Below, piece after piece: positions 1 to 12,941 of a stretch of DNA of 64,000 bases. The position numbers and the translations under genes are program-made. The stretch is from Astropecten irregularis (lineage: Eukaryota > Echinodermata > Asteroidea > Paxillosida > Astropectinidae), in the NCBI GenBank assembly GCA_963971285.1, contig OZ020245.1, positions 21,900,983-21,964,982 of the forward strand. The letters run 5' to 3'. Position 1 is the first letter of the stretch. Each line of letters opens with the position of its first letter. Under the pieces are notes generated by a model. The model made no database searches and was not told the origin of the DNA. It was given only the letters and a program-made list of their open reading frames with translations.

Positions 1-198
1 AACATACTGTTAAAATGTTTCTGCCCGAAATGCTGTATTTTTCCAGAAAAGAGTAACAGTTTTTCACTGTTTTCATAAAAAGTGGGCACTGTATGGGACT
101 GAAATTTTCACAGATGACTGTTATTGAATCTTCCTCGATATTTTTGCCCACGAATCCGTATTTCTTTGACAACAACCAAAGTATGATATTACCTTTAA
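1..198 (-). mobile_element. TTAA-type MITE, family A (cut by window edge)
   Basis: Right-hand part of a family A element: ends ACCAAAGTATGATATTACCT followed by TTAA. It shares the block with CACAGATGACTGTTA, TTGATATTTTTGCCC-like sequence and TTTCTTTGACAAAAACC with the full copies at 22111 and 50881. No coding capacity. Confidence 0.8.
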
Positions 199-1622
199 CA
201 AAAACAAAACGAGGAAATTCCAATCTTTACACACTCAGTATGCTTTTTTCACTTTTCAATGGCATAAGAGTGAAGTGAAAAAAGGAGGAAATCAGCTGAT
301 CTGAGGAAAAGTTGCAAGCCTGTGATGAACTTGAGTGACATGGGGATTTGGGCAAGGGAAGGTTCTTCAAGTTCAACCTCAAATACTGTCACTTTCATCA
401 TCATGCTTGTGTGCAATTTACAGGGTGCTGCACACCAACACTACACTTCCAATTTCATACACATGTGCATTTCTTTCTTTACATTCTCGGTAACATGTAT
501 AGCTGCCGATTAAATTTACTACTGCCTAGTTGAATTGTATCTAATTAACTGATTGACTTCATCTTCAGCGTGCTTGCCAATCGTTCCATGGCTGTGCATG
601 ACGAAGGTTGTTTCGCATGCTGTAGATACCGTAATTCAATTAATCCACCCTTGCCAAAGAAGCCATGTGATGAATGTAACTGAAAAATGTATTGTGCAGG
701 CACACACACACACCTGTCGGTTACAATGTAAGATCTTCATCAGGTGAATGAAACGTATAGCATTTTGGGTGAATGAAGCTTATACACGTATACACGAATC
801 ATATTCAGTGCAATGCAGACAGACTAGTAATGTACTTATCAAAAGCAATTAATTTTTGTAGACTTCTATCCCCCTTTCTTCAAAGAAAAACAAAAATATC
901 CAATTTTATTCTGGCAAGCCGCACTACCAGCAAGTGTTTTAATAGAAAATGGACAAAAAAAATTTTATGCAGGAAGGGGGTATACTAAACATGTACATGT
1001 ATGCAAATTGCATAGCAAGCCTTCAGTGTGTGCGGCGTCGGTAAGACGTATGGATATGCCGCCTAAAAGTACATTTTGCTACCAGCATTTTAAAAAAAAT
1101 GTCTAAGGGTTGCCGACGGGCTGATTTATAGGCAAGCAAAGACATCAGTTTACATGTCCCATACACACACTCTGCATGCAGCAATAAGCTGCATAATTGG
1201 GACTATCCCAAAAATTTAAGGATGAGGAACACGTACCAAAAACTGAAAACAAATTTTAAAACTAATTCTGAATTGTTATTTTTGTTTTATTCAGTCAGTG
1301 AAGGAGTTGGAATGCAAGTTTTGAATTAGCACGCAATGGAGGTGACAGGACAATGGCCTTCATTGTTCTAGACTTTGGCACTTTTGATGTCCCCTTCCCA
1401 GTTTTCCCAATGGGGTTTTGGGTTTTTCAGTGGAAGTGCCCCTTGCCATCATATGCAAGTGGCCTTACATATACCCCTCCAAGAACCTAATTCAGAGCCT
1501 TCATATTCATGTAAGAATGCAGCACTTGATGCTTTTCTGGGTGGCTTTTGGGAATTTTCACATTCATGTTTCGGTCTCGCCAGTGTACGGTGTGTTTCAT
1601 ACTTTTTTAGCTGGATTAATAC
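199..1622. other. Gene-free stretch
   Basis: Unique AT-rich sequence with short open frames that lack domains or codon structure. The 1320-1600 part is open in two frames but carries no recognised product. Confidence 0.5.
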
Positions 1623-1985
1623 TTAAAGGTAGTGTCATACTTTGGTAAGAAAACAGACATGTTCACAGATTTACGTAAATAACTTTACAGGGTATAAAGA
1701 TGGTGGTGGTAGAAACATAACGTTACAATTTTTCCGCCTGAAATGGTGTATTTATCCAGAAATTAGTAAAACAACGACTGAAAATCTTTTTGATCTTTTA
1801 AAAGATCATCAATAAAAGAGAAAAGACTTAAAAAATACTGTGGCTGTTTTTTTACTGCTTTCTCAAAAAGTGGGCACTGTATGACCTGAAGTTTTCACAG
1901 ATGACTGTTACTGTATCTTTCTTGATATTTTTGCCCATGAATCTGTATTTCTTTGATAAAAACCAAAGAATGATATTACCTTTAA
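1623..1985 (-). mobile_element. TTAA-type MITE, family A
   Basis: Bounded by TTAA on both sides (1623-1626 and 1982-1985) with inverted ends resembling AGGTAGTATCATACTTTGGT. The interior carries the GTTCACAGATTTACGT core shared with family B and a TTTTAAAAGATCA self-complementary segment. Confidence 0.85.
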
Positions 1986-3708
1986 TAGTATACCCCTACC
2001 CTTTCTGATGGTACATGTAGGATACAACTGGGTACCTTCAGGATGTAGTGGGTAGAGAGGCTGACAATACTTCAATATACACCGTAATAACTTAAGTATT
2101 TCTCTACGGGGTATTTGTCTAGTGTAATCAGGTGTGCCAGTCTCTAGGAGCCCAGCTGAAAGATGCCTAGGCCTCTGCAAGCCTCTCTCATTTAGTAAAA
2201 AAACAAAAAATTGTTTTCTAACCTTTTGAGATAAACATTCTGGACAAGTATTTTGGGTTTAAATACAAAATGTGGAATTGTGCATGGAACTCTTTGCTAC
2301 GTAAGTCAAGTATAACTCACCCCCCATGATGTTAATTACATTTATGCAATGCACATCATTTCTTTGAAAAGTTCCTTAAAAATAAAATAGTATACAAATG
2401 TGTACAATACACATAAGCACTTTTTTTTCTATAAAAGTGGCTATACAGAAAATAAAATTAACCGTGAGATAAATTTGGTCCAGAACATGTACCTGACATC
2501 CCCTTGCAGATGTTTGAATTACATGTATATCCCTGCCTGTATTTTAATCAATTTATTTTATCCATTTGAATTAAATTACACACCAAATTGAGACTTGATA
2601 CCACTCTTTTTTATTCGGCAGGCTTTGTTGATAAATAACAAACAAAAAAATGATAAAAAAATGAAATTTAAAAGAAAAGTGCAGGGCTACTTACAGTTTA
2701 GCGCGAGAGTCCAAAAAATGCAATTAAGTTGCTAATGAGTACGAACGGTTCCAACTGGCAAGTGCCACGGTCCACTGCCTTTCAGCATCTGACGGCTGGG
2801 CTGTGATAAGCAGGAATGAGCGGTAAACCGCCAACGCTGCTGCTTTGCCTGTTACTTTGCTTGGCTAGGAGTGCAGCAAATAGACGTAAATCTTGCAATT
2901 AGAATATTGACTGGGACCAACATATGGTTGGGTTCGCATCGTGCGTCATGTCTTAAGGTTGAGACATTTCAATTTGCACAGTCAATACCAAATCCTGGGT
3001 TTTTTTTTTTTTTTTTGTATTATGCATTATTATTAAATATTTTTTTTTTATCATCACAAGTCATTAGACTTCAGAACAGATGTTCCCCTCCCCATGTATC
3101 AGGCTGATCTGCATATGCATCAGACCTTCGGTATTGGGAAGTATTATATTCCTATTTTTCCTAATGATAACAGGCGATGCTTCTAAAAAGACTTATCATG
3201 CAAGTGGCGGCTTCGTGTGGGCAGGGCTTCAGTTCCATATATCATTCGTCATCTTTCTCTGATCCACGTGTTCCCCCAGCCGTTTATGAAATTACATACC
3301 CCATAGAAGATAATTGAAAGGCATTCTATTTATTCTTTAGTGTTGGCCGTACGCATGGGCGAGTTTGAACGTGTGGCATTGCAGTCTTCACTTGATTGGA
3401 CGGCAGGTCTTCTTAGACTGGCGATGCAACACGTGCGTGTAGATCGTTTACAGGCCAGCCGAAACATGGGGAATTAAACATTCTTTACAATTACATTCTC
3501 TTTAATTAAATATCAAGTATAACAAAAGGAAGGGGGTGCTGGGGAAAGAGAAAGAAATCCTGTTAAAAACGTTGGATTAAATGTCCGCCCGCCCAAAAAA
3601 CGAAGACTAAAAAGAATTCAAGCGTTGTAAAGGAATAAACTCATTATATGCAACAGTGTGTGAACCATACATAACATCTTTACCTATGCCAAAGAAATGA
3701 TACACAGT
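1986..3708. other. Gene-free stretch with a GC-richer island
   Basis: 2690-3480 is unique, less AT-rich and free of the repeat families, so it may be a conserved regulatory block. The rest is AT-rich. No exon could be supported. Confidence 0.4.
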
Positions 3709-3992
3709 CAGGGGTGGATCCAGGGGGCGTGGGGGTTGCATGCCCCCCCCCCCATTTTTTTCCAGCAAAACAAAAAAAGAAAAAAAAAGAAAACTGGAAA
3801 AAGAACAGAAACAAGAAAAAGGAAAGAGGAAAAAATGAAATATAGGGAGGGAGAAAGAATCAAAAAGAGAAGAAAAAAGAGGGGGGAGACAAAATTAGCT
3901 AGCTTTGATCGCCACGAAATGCATCCGTCACTATTGAATTGCCGCATTTTATTTCCACCCCCCCCCCTTGGAAAATTCTGGATCCGCCCCTG
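3709..3992. mobile_element. Non-autonomous hAT-like element with GGATCC ends
   Basis: Starts CAGGGGTGGATCCAGG and ends CTGGATCCGCCCCTG, a terminal inverted repeat of the CAGGGGCGGATCC type found in many animal genomes. The middle is purine-rich low-complexity sequence plus a poly-C run on each side. The eight bases flanking each end do not match, so no target duplication is visible. The superfamily is inferred from the CAGGGG end. Confidence 0.65.
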
Positions 3993-4059
3993 ACAATATT
4001 CAGCCTCATGCAGGTATCATGTGACTGAGGTCTAATACAATGGGTTTTTTTTAATCTAA

Positions 4060-4397
4060 CTTACAGAAATGTTCACAGATTTACGTGTAACTTCCAGGGT
4101 ATGAAGATGGTGCTGTTAGAAACCTACGGTTAAAATTGTTCCCTCTTGAAATGGTGTATTTATCCAGAAATTAGTAAAACAACAACCGAAAATCTTTTTG
4201 ATCTTTTAAAAGATCAAAAGAAAATGAGAAGACTCAAGAAATACTGTGGCCGTTTTTCACAATTTTCTCAAAAAGTGGGCACCGTATGGGACTAAAATTT
4301 TCACAGATGACTGTGACTGTATCTTCCTTGATATTTTTGACCATGAATACATGTATGTACCTCTTTGACAAAAACCAAATTATGATACTACCTTTAA
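4060..4397 (-). mobile_element. TTAA-type MITE, family A, left end lost
   Basis: Core and right end match family A and finish TATGATACTACCT plus TTAA at 4394-4397. The left terminal repeat is missing. The sequence TTAATCTAACTT sits at the left edge and TTTAAATCTAACTT at the right, perhaps a flank duplication. Confidence 0.75.
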
Positions 4398-4897
4398 ATC
4401 TAACTTCAATTCATCATGTGCCTATTTATGAAAATGTGTTTCTTCGGGGTCATGGTGAAATCCCCCCCTTCAAAAAAGAAGAGATACCAGTACATTATGA
4501 TCCAACCAACAGACAGACTGTACAATTTAAGACTCCTTGGGATAAAACAAATATTTGCCCTGCAACAAAGTCCAAGTCACTCCCACAAACAACCACCCTG
4601 GTCTGCTAATCTTATAATACAGGTTGTCAGGTCCATTAAAGTGAACAAAGATCTTCACTAAATAAGCAGCCATCATGATGGCCTACATGTAGAAGGGACA
4701 GGATGTTCCACCATTGTGTTGGAACAAGTGGAACAAGATTTGTTACACCTGCCCCCCCCCCCCCCTCTCCAAACTATATAGAAATGGATGTCTCATCTAT
4801 TAAATTATTTCTTCTTTAAATTATCGGGACACCTGTTTTCAAACTACATGTATACATGTACCAAATTAATAATTTATCAAGATAAAACAATTTTGAA

Positions 4898-4990
4898 AAG
4901 TGAACAAAGAAAAATTTACTGGAGCGGGATTTGAACTGGCGACCTCCTGAATACCATACAGCTGCTCTACCAACTTAGCCATCCAGCCCT
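4898..4990 (-). mobile_element. tRNA-derived SINE, family S2
   Basis: On the minus strand it reads AGGGCTGGATGGCTAAGTTG with an A-box, then AGTTCAAATCCCGC as B-box, then a tail AATTTTTCTTTGTTCACTTT. The same tail is in the copies at 34308 and 52550. The acceptor stem does not pair, so it is not a working tRNA gene. Confidence 0.75.
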
Positions 4991-5459
4991 ACGTTGATGG
5001 TGACCTCAATAGTCAACTATTTTTGTTCACCAATTTTAACCATTTTACTTAGGAGTCACAGTACTGGAGTCTGATAGCTACTAGTACTATCCGTACTGTG
5101 GTCGATTTACAATTCATCTTTTAGATGAGTTGTTCCTGTTTCTATAGTAATAAGTATTGTGACATCACACTTTACCTAGCAATTAAGATTGATACGCATG
5201 TTACGATCTGTCTTAGCCTTTCATGAAATCGAGCCCTGGTTTTCAAGTTTGTATATTTAATGAGAACACCCAATACATAAAGAAAATCTTGCCTTGCCCG
5301 AACAATGCCCCAATACAACCAAAGCCTCTACTACACTTTATTAACCTATCATACCACAAATGAGTTCTGTTTTCTATTTCGCTAACAATTTCTCAAACAA
5401 TTCTTGGCCCATTCCATTCTGATATGTTACGTGTGTTCATCAACTGAATGTTATAAGAC

Positions 5460-5592
5460 AAATTTAGTCGGGTTTTCACTGTTTTTTTCGTGACCCAGAT
5501 TTTGGACAGAGGTTAAATGTTCACTGGTTTGTTATTTCATGCACATATTGTTCTGTTCTGTGACCTTTACCAATCATGTATTACGCCTTTAA
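5460..5592 (-). mobile_element. MITE family B, partial
   Basis: Only the half with GTGACCTTTACCAATCATGT and the terminal ACGCCTTTAA is present, matching the end of the copies at 23636 and 50172. Confidence 0.6.
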
Positions 5593-6970
5593 AGAATGCA
5601 AGTCGGTTGCCTTGGTGCTACAATACAACAAACATTTAAATTCAGCAAGTACTGTAGTAAACGATGAACTATAATAATCAACCACAATGAAAAAACATTC
5701 CACCTTCAAGTGCAACCAAAGAAGGAGCAAAAAAAAAAAAAAAAAAAAAAAGGACGACAAAATCAAACACTCGGGTACGACGCTCCTGATTGAATTACTG
5801 TCTTTTAATAGCCAAAATGAAACGATTTCTCGGGCACTATCAGTCACTTGTGTGTACACAAGTATCACCTTGAGAACAACGCAAGCCTCCTAATGGCCAA
5901 TAAAAATTCCTGGGACTCTCGGGGACTCTCGGACCCCGCAGGCAGGCAGGACGGGAGGAGGAACTGTCTTCTAATTCGCCCCGACATTCATCTTGAGATG
6001 CTGTTACCAAGGCAGGGAGGGTATGTGACACCTGCCTGATTATTGGGTGTCACCGGGCAAGCTGTAAGTTTCAAAGATGGAGGGTTATAAATGAGCGGCT
6101 CTCGCGTAGGCAGGCCAGGCAAGATCAGGAAACGACTCCTTGATGATTTTCTTAAAAGCGGAGGAAGTGGCCCTGGTTTTAATTTCCACAAGTGACAAAG
6201 TGCATTTCACTAAATGCAGCATAATAGCCCGTGGGCAGAGCTGGCTTTTAAAAGAAAATTACTTCTGATTCAATCGGGGAAAAAAAAAAAAAAATTACAT
6301 CCCATTGTGTACATCTGTCAAGATTATTTTACTGTGACAAGTGGGGGCCACATATCATATAAGTGCACATACAGGTCATACATGTCATATGATAAAAATG
6401 TAATATGTATACAGTATGTGTTAAGCTTGAAGAAGGTTGGGATTACGTGTATAGTATCAAATAGAGGGAGAATACACCGGCAGTTTAATTACTGTTTAAA
6501 TTACAAATAGCATTCCCTGCCAACAAAGAAATTAAATTAAATGATGCATGCCTTTGTAAACTTTCTGTTACACGGTTAAGTGTATGACGCTTGTTAAATA
6601 CTACAATCTTAAACTCTGGCACAAACAAATTAATTAAGACATGGATCAATGACTGTCCTCTGGAATACGTGGACAATGAATCACAAAAAGTATCGTGAAC
6701 GTGGCCCATTTTTTAATTACAAAAGTGGTGTACGTGTGTGCATGTGACGGGGCATGGAAAATTGTTATGTAGCGGTTCCGTGTTTATACCCTATGGGGAT
6801 GGATGGAAAAGCCCTAGCCATGAGTCTCTTAGTCAGGTACATGTAATAACAGGTATCTAAATGAAATTAAAGGCCCTTCATCATTCTTTGAAGATTAATA
6901 AGGAAATGTTTGTGGCGGACACCATGTATAAACTCTTTATACATGTAGATGTGTGGTTCTGAAAAGAACC
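5593..6970. other. Gene-free stretch
   Basis: A long poly-A run near 5730 and a poly-A near 6280 flank a GC-richer unique block (about 5880-6200). No gene recognised. Confidence 0.45.
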
Positions 6971-7037
6971 GGTTAGAAGTTAGATCTCAACGTTCCAGCC
7001 AGTGTACTCTGGCCGGAATGTCGAGATCTAACTTCTC
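6971..7037. repeat. Short inverted repeat
   Basis: GTTAGAAGTTAGATCTCAACG at the left pairs with CGAGATCTAACTTCTC at the right around a loop of roughly 25 bases. It resembles other hairpins in the window made of CTCAACGTTTCGA-like words. Confidence 0.6.
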
Positions 7038-7190
7038 ACTTCTCAACTGTCTCCGCAAACCTTTCCTTATTATGCGACTTCCACCATGCAAAGCTTCAAA
7101 TCCTACTTGCTTTGAAGATTGTTCCACTCCTTCTAAGAATTCAAAGTGAGATTTTATCATTCTTCCCAGCTGTGCTATCCGATCTTACCA

Positions 7191-7483
7191 GGGCCCAATT
7201 TCATGGAATTTGTGTGCTTACGGGCACTGCTTTGTGTGAATGAAATCTATTTCATGGAATCCGCCAGCAAGATTTCCGGTTAGCAAAGAATTTCTTGGGT
7301 AACTGTGATTAATTCCTGCTAACGCGCTGTCATATATATGCATTCTGTAGAAATTCCTTGCTTACAGTTACCAAAAAGAAAACACTCTAGTGAAATACGC
7401 TAACCATAAGCAAAAACAAATCTGCTAACGTAAGCAAAGAATTTTTGTTAACGGTATTAAATGGATTCCATGAAATTGGGCCC
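7191..7483. mobile_element. Palindromic MITE, family C
   Basis: Perfect GGGCCCAATTTCATGGAAT-type ends in inverted orientation. The interior has imperfect inverted repeats of AGCAAAGAATTTCTT and CTGCTAACG words. Other copies are at 16751, 17321 and 47951. Confidence 0.85.
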
Positions 7484-7510
7484 TGTTCACTGCTTGGAAG
7501 AAGATCTTAG

Positions 7511-7650
7511 GGGGCCTGTTTGTTTCAGACACGCGATTAGTGATCCGGTGAGCAAAAGCTGCTCTGGATCGCATTTGAGCATATCCTGCCCCTGACATGA
7601 CTGTAAGATCCAATATGGCGACCAAGATCCGCGGCAAAACAAACAGGCCC
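7511..7650. mobile_element. Palindromic MITE, family I
   Basis: Starts GGGGCCTGTTTGTTTC and ends CAAAACAAACAGGCCC, with GGATC words inside. A second copy lies at 62672-62784. Confidence 0.75.
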
Positions 7651-8782
7651 ACTCATCTTACAACAATAAGATTGTTAAGATCACATTTTCCCCTTTGATC
7701 TTGCTAATTGCTCTAGCATCAGATACAAGTAAACCATTGATTGAAACTGTTGCTGTATCGTAAATCTACTGTGGCCTACCACAGTACTAAGCTAAATCCA
7801 TCAAAATCCACCAAAATCTTCTCACAGGCTGACGGTAGAACAGAAATTGCAACATGCAGCATTTGTACATGTACAAAAAGGGTCTGCATGTACCTAGCAT
7901 GTTTGTTTCATCCTAAATTCTGGTATAAGTTCTCCCAAGTGAATTCATTGGGCTATTAAGGATGTACATGTGCAACGTTTATTATGCACATGATTTAGTC
8001 ATAATTATATAGATCTTAATGCATCTAGTTTTTTATGAAAAATATACTTGGCTTCCAATACATGGAAAAGGTGACAGGCAGGACTAGCCAGACAGCTCTT
8101 CCACAAGTAGGCCTATGCAAATTCAAAGGCAACATTTCCATCACTGACTTACATCACATTATGATCTTCTAATTCTTTTTCAATCAGGTTTCATAAAGAC
8201 AAATTGGACAAAATGTTGCCCCCACCCCCAACTGTCACTAGTCTACACTGTACAAGAAAAACAGAATCTTGTTGGGCTTACTTGTGAATCTCAAATATTT
8301 TTCAACTCTGAGCATTTTTTTCCTTCCCAATAGCCATTACATACTGCTTGGTCTGGAGCAAACTACTACATGTAATTGCAGGACCTCACTCAGACTTGTC
8401 ATCTTCAAGGATTTATGCTATGTCGGTGATGGATGTCTACACACAAAAAGCAGTCATTGATTGCATTTGGAGGAGTGAAAAGACTCCCCCAGCTGAAGGA
8501 TGAATGATGCACCGCGACCTGTCAGCTTCCATATTGGTCTTTAAAGAGACCCGGAGACTGAGAGATGAGCTGGGTAAACACATTGCTCAAGGACTGACCA
8601 GACCATCAGAGAGAGAGAGAGAGAGAGAGAGATAGAGCGATGTGGATGACCATGGACACTGAAGTTGCAAAAAGGGAAGCCAGTTGAGTAGAGGGAGAGT
8701 AGAGCGGGGACGGAGGACGTGGGAAGGGCACAGACCCCAGTCAAACCTTATTAGGGCCATATTTATTCATGCTTACAATAAC
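7651..8782. other. Gene-free stretch
   Basis: Unique sequence apart from the AG microsatellite at 8610. No exon recognised. Confidence 0.45.
8610..8632. repeat. (AG)n microsatellite
   Basis: An uninterrupted GA/AG dinucleotide run. Confidence 0.9.
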
Positions 8783-8796
8783 TTGTCATATCTTAT

Positions 8797-9521
8797 GAAG
8801 ATTAAATGATTTTGGTCGGGAAATATAAAATATGCAAATCAGGCTTGCCCTTTACTGACGTGGATGAGCACCGTATACTCAGTGCTTGTGAGTGCACGTC
8901 AAACAATCACATGCTGGCTCAGGTGGGATTCGAACCCACGACCTCCTCCTTACTCGTGCAGATGCCATACCATGATTTTGGTCGGGAAATATATAATATG
9001 CAAATCAGGCTTGCCCTTCACCGACATGGATGAGCACTGTATACTCAGTGCTTGTGAGTGCATGTGAAACAATCACATGCTGGCTCAGGTGGGATTCGAA
9101 CCCACAACCTCCTACTTACTAGTGCAGATGCCATACCATGATTTTGGTCGGGAAATATATAATATGCAAATCAGGCTTGCCCTTTACTAACGTGGATGAG
9201 CACTGTATACTTGGTGCTTGTGAATGCACATGAAACAATCACATGCTGGCTCAGGTAGGATTCGAACCCACGACCTCCTACTTACTAGTGCAGATGCCAT
9301 ACCATGATTTTCTGAGGTACCCGCCGCGATATTGGATTCGATTCACCCTGCTTACCCCAGCTAGCTCAGTGGCCTAGCAGTATGGCATCTGCACTAGTAA
9401 TCAGGAGGGTCGTGGGTTCGAATCCCACCTGAGCAAGCATGTGACTGTTTCACGTGCACTCACAAGCACTGAGTATACAGTGCTCATCCAAGTCAGTGAA
9501 GGGCAAGCCTAATTTGCATAG
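8797..9521. mobile_element. SINE array: three 166-bp units plus one inverted unit
   Basis: Three tandem units start at 8806, 8972 and 9138 with an exact 166-bp period. Each holds a minus-strand tRNA-like B-box (GGGATTCGAACCC on +). A fourth unit in the opposite direction occupies about 9350-9521, with A-box TAGCTCAGTGGC and B-box GGGTTCGAATCCC. The block is flanked by TTGTCATATCTTAT at 8783-8796 and 9522-9535, a 14-bp perfect direct repeat that looks like a target-site duplication. Confidence 0.85.
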
Positions 9522-9750
9522 TTGTCATATCTTATAATAAAAAAAGGACACTTCATATGTTCCAGTAAACTATATTTGTTGATTACTGCATGTCCTACTA
9601 AAAATTTCACAAGAGGTATTAAAAACAAGGTAGGCCAAAGTGTACCAAAACAGAAAATCAAGCAGACCAACAAACAGATTGGGAAAAAAAAGCTCTCCAA
9701 AAGAACGAATAAAGAAGACGTTTAACAAATTCTGTAATGGGAATAAGATT

Positions 9751-9959
9751 CAGAGATGCCATCAGAATTTCATGGAAAAAACCTAAAACACTTTTACCCC
9801 CCCCCCCCCGAAAAAACCTGAAAGGCTGAAACTACCCCTACCCTTACCCCCTTTCAGAAAATGTGTTTTCTGGATGTTTCAGATGAAATCAAGTACTATA
9901 TATTTGTCGACATTCTGAGAAAAAACCTGAACTCGGGCTAAAACCTGAATAGTGGCATC
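9751..9959. mobile_element. Short hAT-like element (tentative)
   Basis: Starts CAGAGATGCCA and ends TGGCATCTTTG. Poly-C and AAAAAACCTGAA words lie inside. AAGATT flanks both sides, a possible shortened target duplication. Confidence 0.45.
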
Positions 9960-10174
9960 TTTGAAGATTATTGCAGATTACCTGTAGACTAGCAGACCTA
10001 CAACAAAAACCAAGGTCAATCTATCTGCACTTGGATGATCTAAAGCTTAGAATTTTGTTTTGAAATGGGTTAATTTAAGACTTGAATTTTTCTTTTGAAG
10101 GGGCCTGGCTTTGGCCCCCCCCCCCCTAAAGAAATTTATGGGGACAATTGAAGGTAGCAACAAAAGTCAAGACC

Positions 10175-10424
10175 AGGTGTCAATTTCATAGAGCTGCTAA
10201 AAGCCCAAATTTGCTTAAGCATGAAAAGTCTTCCTTCATAAAACAGGATTACCAACCAAATTTCCATACGATGTTTACTGCTTTTGAACTGTATTTGGCC
10301 ATTGTTTGCTGAGCATAACATTCACAAGGAGTTTTGGTTGGCATACTGATTGTATTTACCAAGGGTTTCGGTGCTTTTAAAAGCAAATTTTAGTGCTTAA
10401 GCAGCTCTATGAAATTGGTCCCAG
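10175..10424. mobile_element. Palindromic MITE, family D
   Basis: Begins near GTCAATTTCATAGAGCTGCT and ends GCAGCTCTATGAAATTGGTC. The interior holds GATTACCAACCAAATTTCC and CATAACATTCACAAGGAG. Copies occur at 37098 and 58813, with variant copies at 35914 and 55538. Confidence 0.85.
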
Positions 10425-12059
10425 GGCATAACATATCCTATGTGGTCTACTCCCCCCTGAAATTCCAGACTTGCATTCATCAAATGCTACATGTGCAACT
10501 TGAGCAATAAGACTCAGACACTACCCTAGCAAACAAGTATTTAAAAACAAACACACCGAAAAGTGCACCGGGTGCAGTAATACAAACCAATTTATTTTAC
10601 ATCACCTACTATCTGTAGGCTAAACAAATTACACAAAATATAATACAACACCGAATCCCTTCTGTGTGTGATTCCAAATGTAAATTTATGAAGAGGTTTG
10701 CATGTGATTTGGCAACTGAATTAGTCTGGGAATTAATTTTCATCTTATACTCGAAAAGAATTAACATTTCAATCAACTTGCTGTATATTACCATAAGTTT
10801 AGCAACAACGGCTGCTCAGTTTTTTAAAAAACTGATGCATATTTCCCATTTTTTTCCCCATAAAAACAAGGTTGACAGAGTATTTATTCCGATTCTAACT
10901 TAATCATATATTTCTTTACTCAACAACAACTTAACATGCTAAACAAACTTAAAATATGATGCAAGTTGGCCGAAAAATCTGCACTTTAGACTTAGAGTTT
11001 AGATAAAGTACATATACATCTACATACGTACAACAATTATTTTTAAAAGAAAAAAAAAGGACTACAGCAAAACTCATACTAATGAATTCATTTACCACCA
11101 ATCTGAGAAACAAAGTCAACTTTTAAGACGATTGTGTAACTTAAAATCTAACCATATAAATTCATTAAGTACAATATGATATCTAACAGTTTTGTATCAG
11201 GCAAACGACACACATATATGTACATTATTAAGTACAAGTACATGTACTTGGGTTTTTACAACCCTGACCTGCAAATACAATAGAAATAGAGACGCCACGA
11301 CCCAAAGAGAGGCCAAAAGAATCAGGAAGGATATATATATCTATGTGCAACAACAATCTTGGAAGTTGATTCATGAAAGCCGAACCACACACGACACACA
11401 CAGAGACCAGGATAGACGGACACCATACACTGTGTACGTACACTCAGTGAACAACTGAAGTCATGCCAACCAAAACTAATGGCTTACTTATTTTTTAAAA
11501 AGAACAAAAACACTGAATGGGTCCTTACAAGACAAGACATTGATAATAGAAACAGGAACCTGTGGTTGATAATGAGCCAAAACAAAAGAAGGGATATCCC
11601 CTTATTCATCTGAGCTGCTTGTGAGTAGTAATTATGGTTTATAAGCCTTTGGGCTCATAGTATCTCAGATTGAAACTAAAAAAACATCAGTTATAAAAGA
11701 AACATGTCTTTTTTATCTAATACGGGCAGTTCCTCATTTGGGTACTCGACTGATTTTGATCTTTTTTGCCCAAGACGATCTACCGCAGTTTCACCAATTT
11801 ACGATCGATGTGAAATCTAGAAGATCCATTGCCGCTCTTGAATGGTTTCACTTTCAGCAGATGGATCCCTGGACTCGGATGATCAATGGAATATCAACAG
11901 TTTCCCCTTAGAATTTATACACATGTTTTTTTCTGGCATTGGGTTTCTGGCAAATAATATTTTGGCTTGCCGGCTTGCACAAACAAAGTGCAGGGCGGTT
12001 TTATATTAAGACCACATACATATACAGTGTGTAGTACATGTATGTTAATAGATTTTTAT
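10425..12059. other. Gene-free stretch
   Basis: AT-rich unique sequence with many ACATGTA words. Short frames only. Confidence 0.45.
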
Positions 12060-12229
12060 TGTTGGAAACACCAAGTAAGAATCGTTCATACTTTTGCACT
12101 TCTATTTCGTTCGCACTTCTCGTAAGGTCTCAACGTTTCGACTACCCTGCTCTTGCTCTAGTTATCTCATCAACCTCCTGAAGTGCGAAAGTACAAATGA
12201 TTATTGGTGGTTCCGCAAACCGATCTACA
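12060..12229. mobile_element. Palindromic element, family G
   Basis: Arms carry GGAAACACCA and GGTTCCGCAAACCGAT. The interior has CTCAACGTTTCGACTA. The same layout is seen, better preserved, at 46780-47018. Confidence 0.65.
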
Positions 12230-12697
12230 TGTACGTTATGATGGGAAAAAAAAGTGCCATTTTGTTTTAAAAAGTATGTTGTTTTTTGTGTCTTGAATTT
12301 TAGAAACAGATGTTATATGGAGGATATTCGGGGTAATTTTCAAAACATGGCACATGTAACATCAGCCTGGCATTCATACCAATGTTATTTTACTAACATG
12401 AGATGTGACTTGCATTTACTTTGTAATGTAGGGAATGGAAAACAACCCATGTACAGCACATATGCAGCAAAGGAGATCTATGACATAAGCCCTGTTCGGA
12501 CAGGACTTATTTTGGTAAATCTCACCGAGACAATGGTTACTTTACCCATTCTAAGTCCAGTCCAAACAGCCAGAAAACATTCCTCTCAGTTACTTTAACT
12601 GAGTCCAGTGGTTAATTTTACAGGCCAACTTATGCCCGGTAAAAGTGACCTGGTACCCCACGTACTGTACCCCACCACCACTTGATAGCTAGACTTG

Positions 12698-12941
12698 GGG
12701 CCTTTTCCAAACCTTGGCTCCGGTTCAGGCTCCGGTTTCAGTCTGTCATCTATACGCTGAAAATATAGGTTGTGGTTTTTCATTGAAGTTGAAGATCTAT
12801 TTTCCTTTTCAAACTAGAGAATCTTAACTTCCAACCCACAGCCAAAAGCCTCTATTTTGATACCGTTATTTCAAAATGGATTCACAAAATGGAGCAGAAG
12901 CACGGAGCCTGAGCCGAAGCCGAGGTTTGGAAAAGGCCTTT
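12698..12941 (-). mobile_element. Palindromic MITE, family F
   Basis: Ends GGGCCTTTTCCAAACC and GGTTTGGAAAAGGCC, with GGCTCCGGTTCAGGCTCCGG arms. The middle shares AAAGCCTCTATTTTGATACC (reverse sense) with the copies at 14780 and 18841. Confidence 0.75.

Noticed and set aside
8806-9303. CRISPR array
   Set aside because: Three 166-bp units with no spacers, tRNA-like boxes, in a eukaryotic context.
9358-9436. Functional tRNA gene
   Set aside because: Part of a repeated 166-bp SINE unit; the ends do not form an acceptor stem.
12254-12598. 114-codon plus-strand frame
   Set aside because: Cys-rich, no domain, and the end overlaps a weak inverted repeat (GCCCTGTTCGGACAGGACTT and its rough complement).
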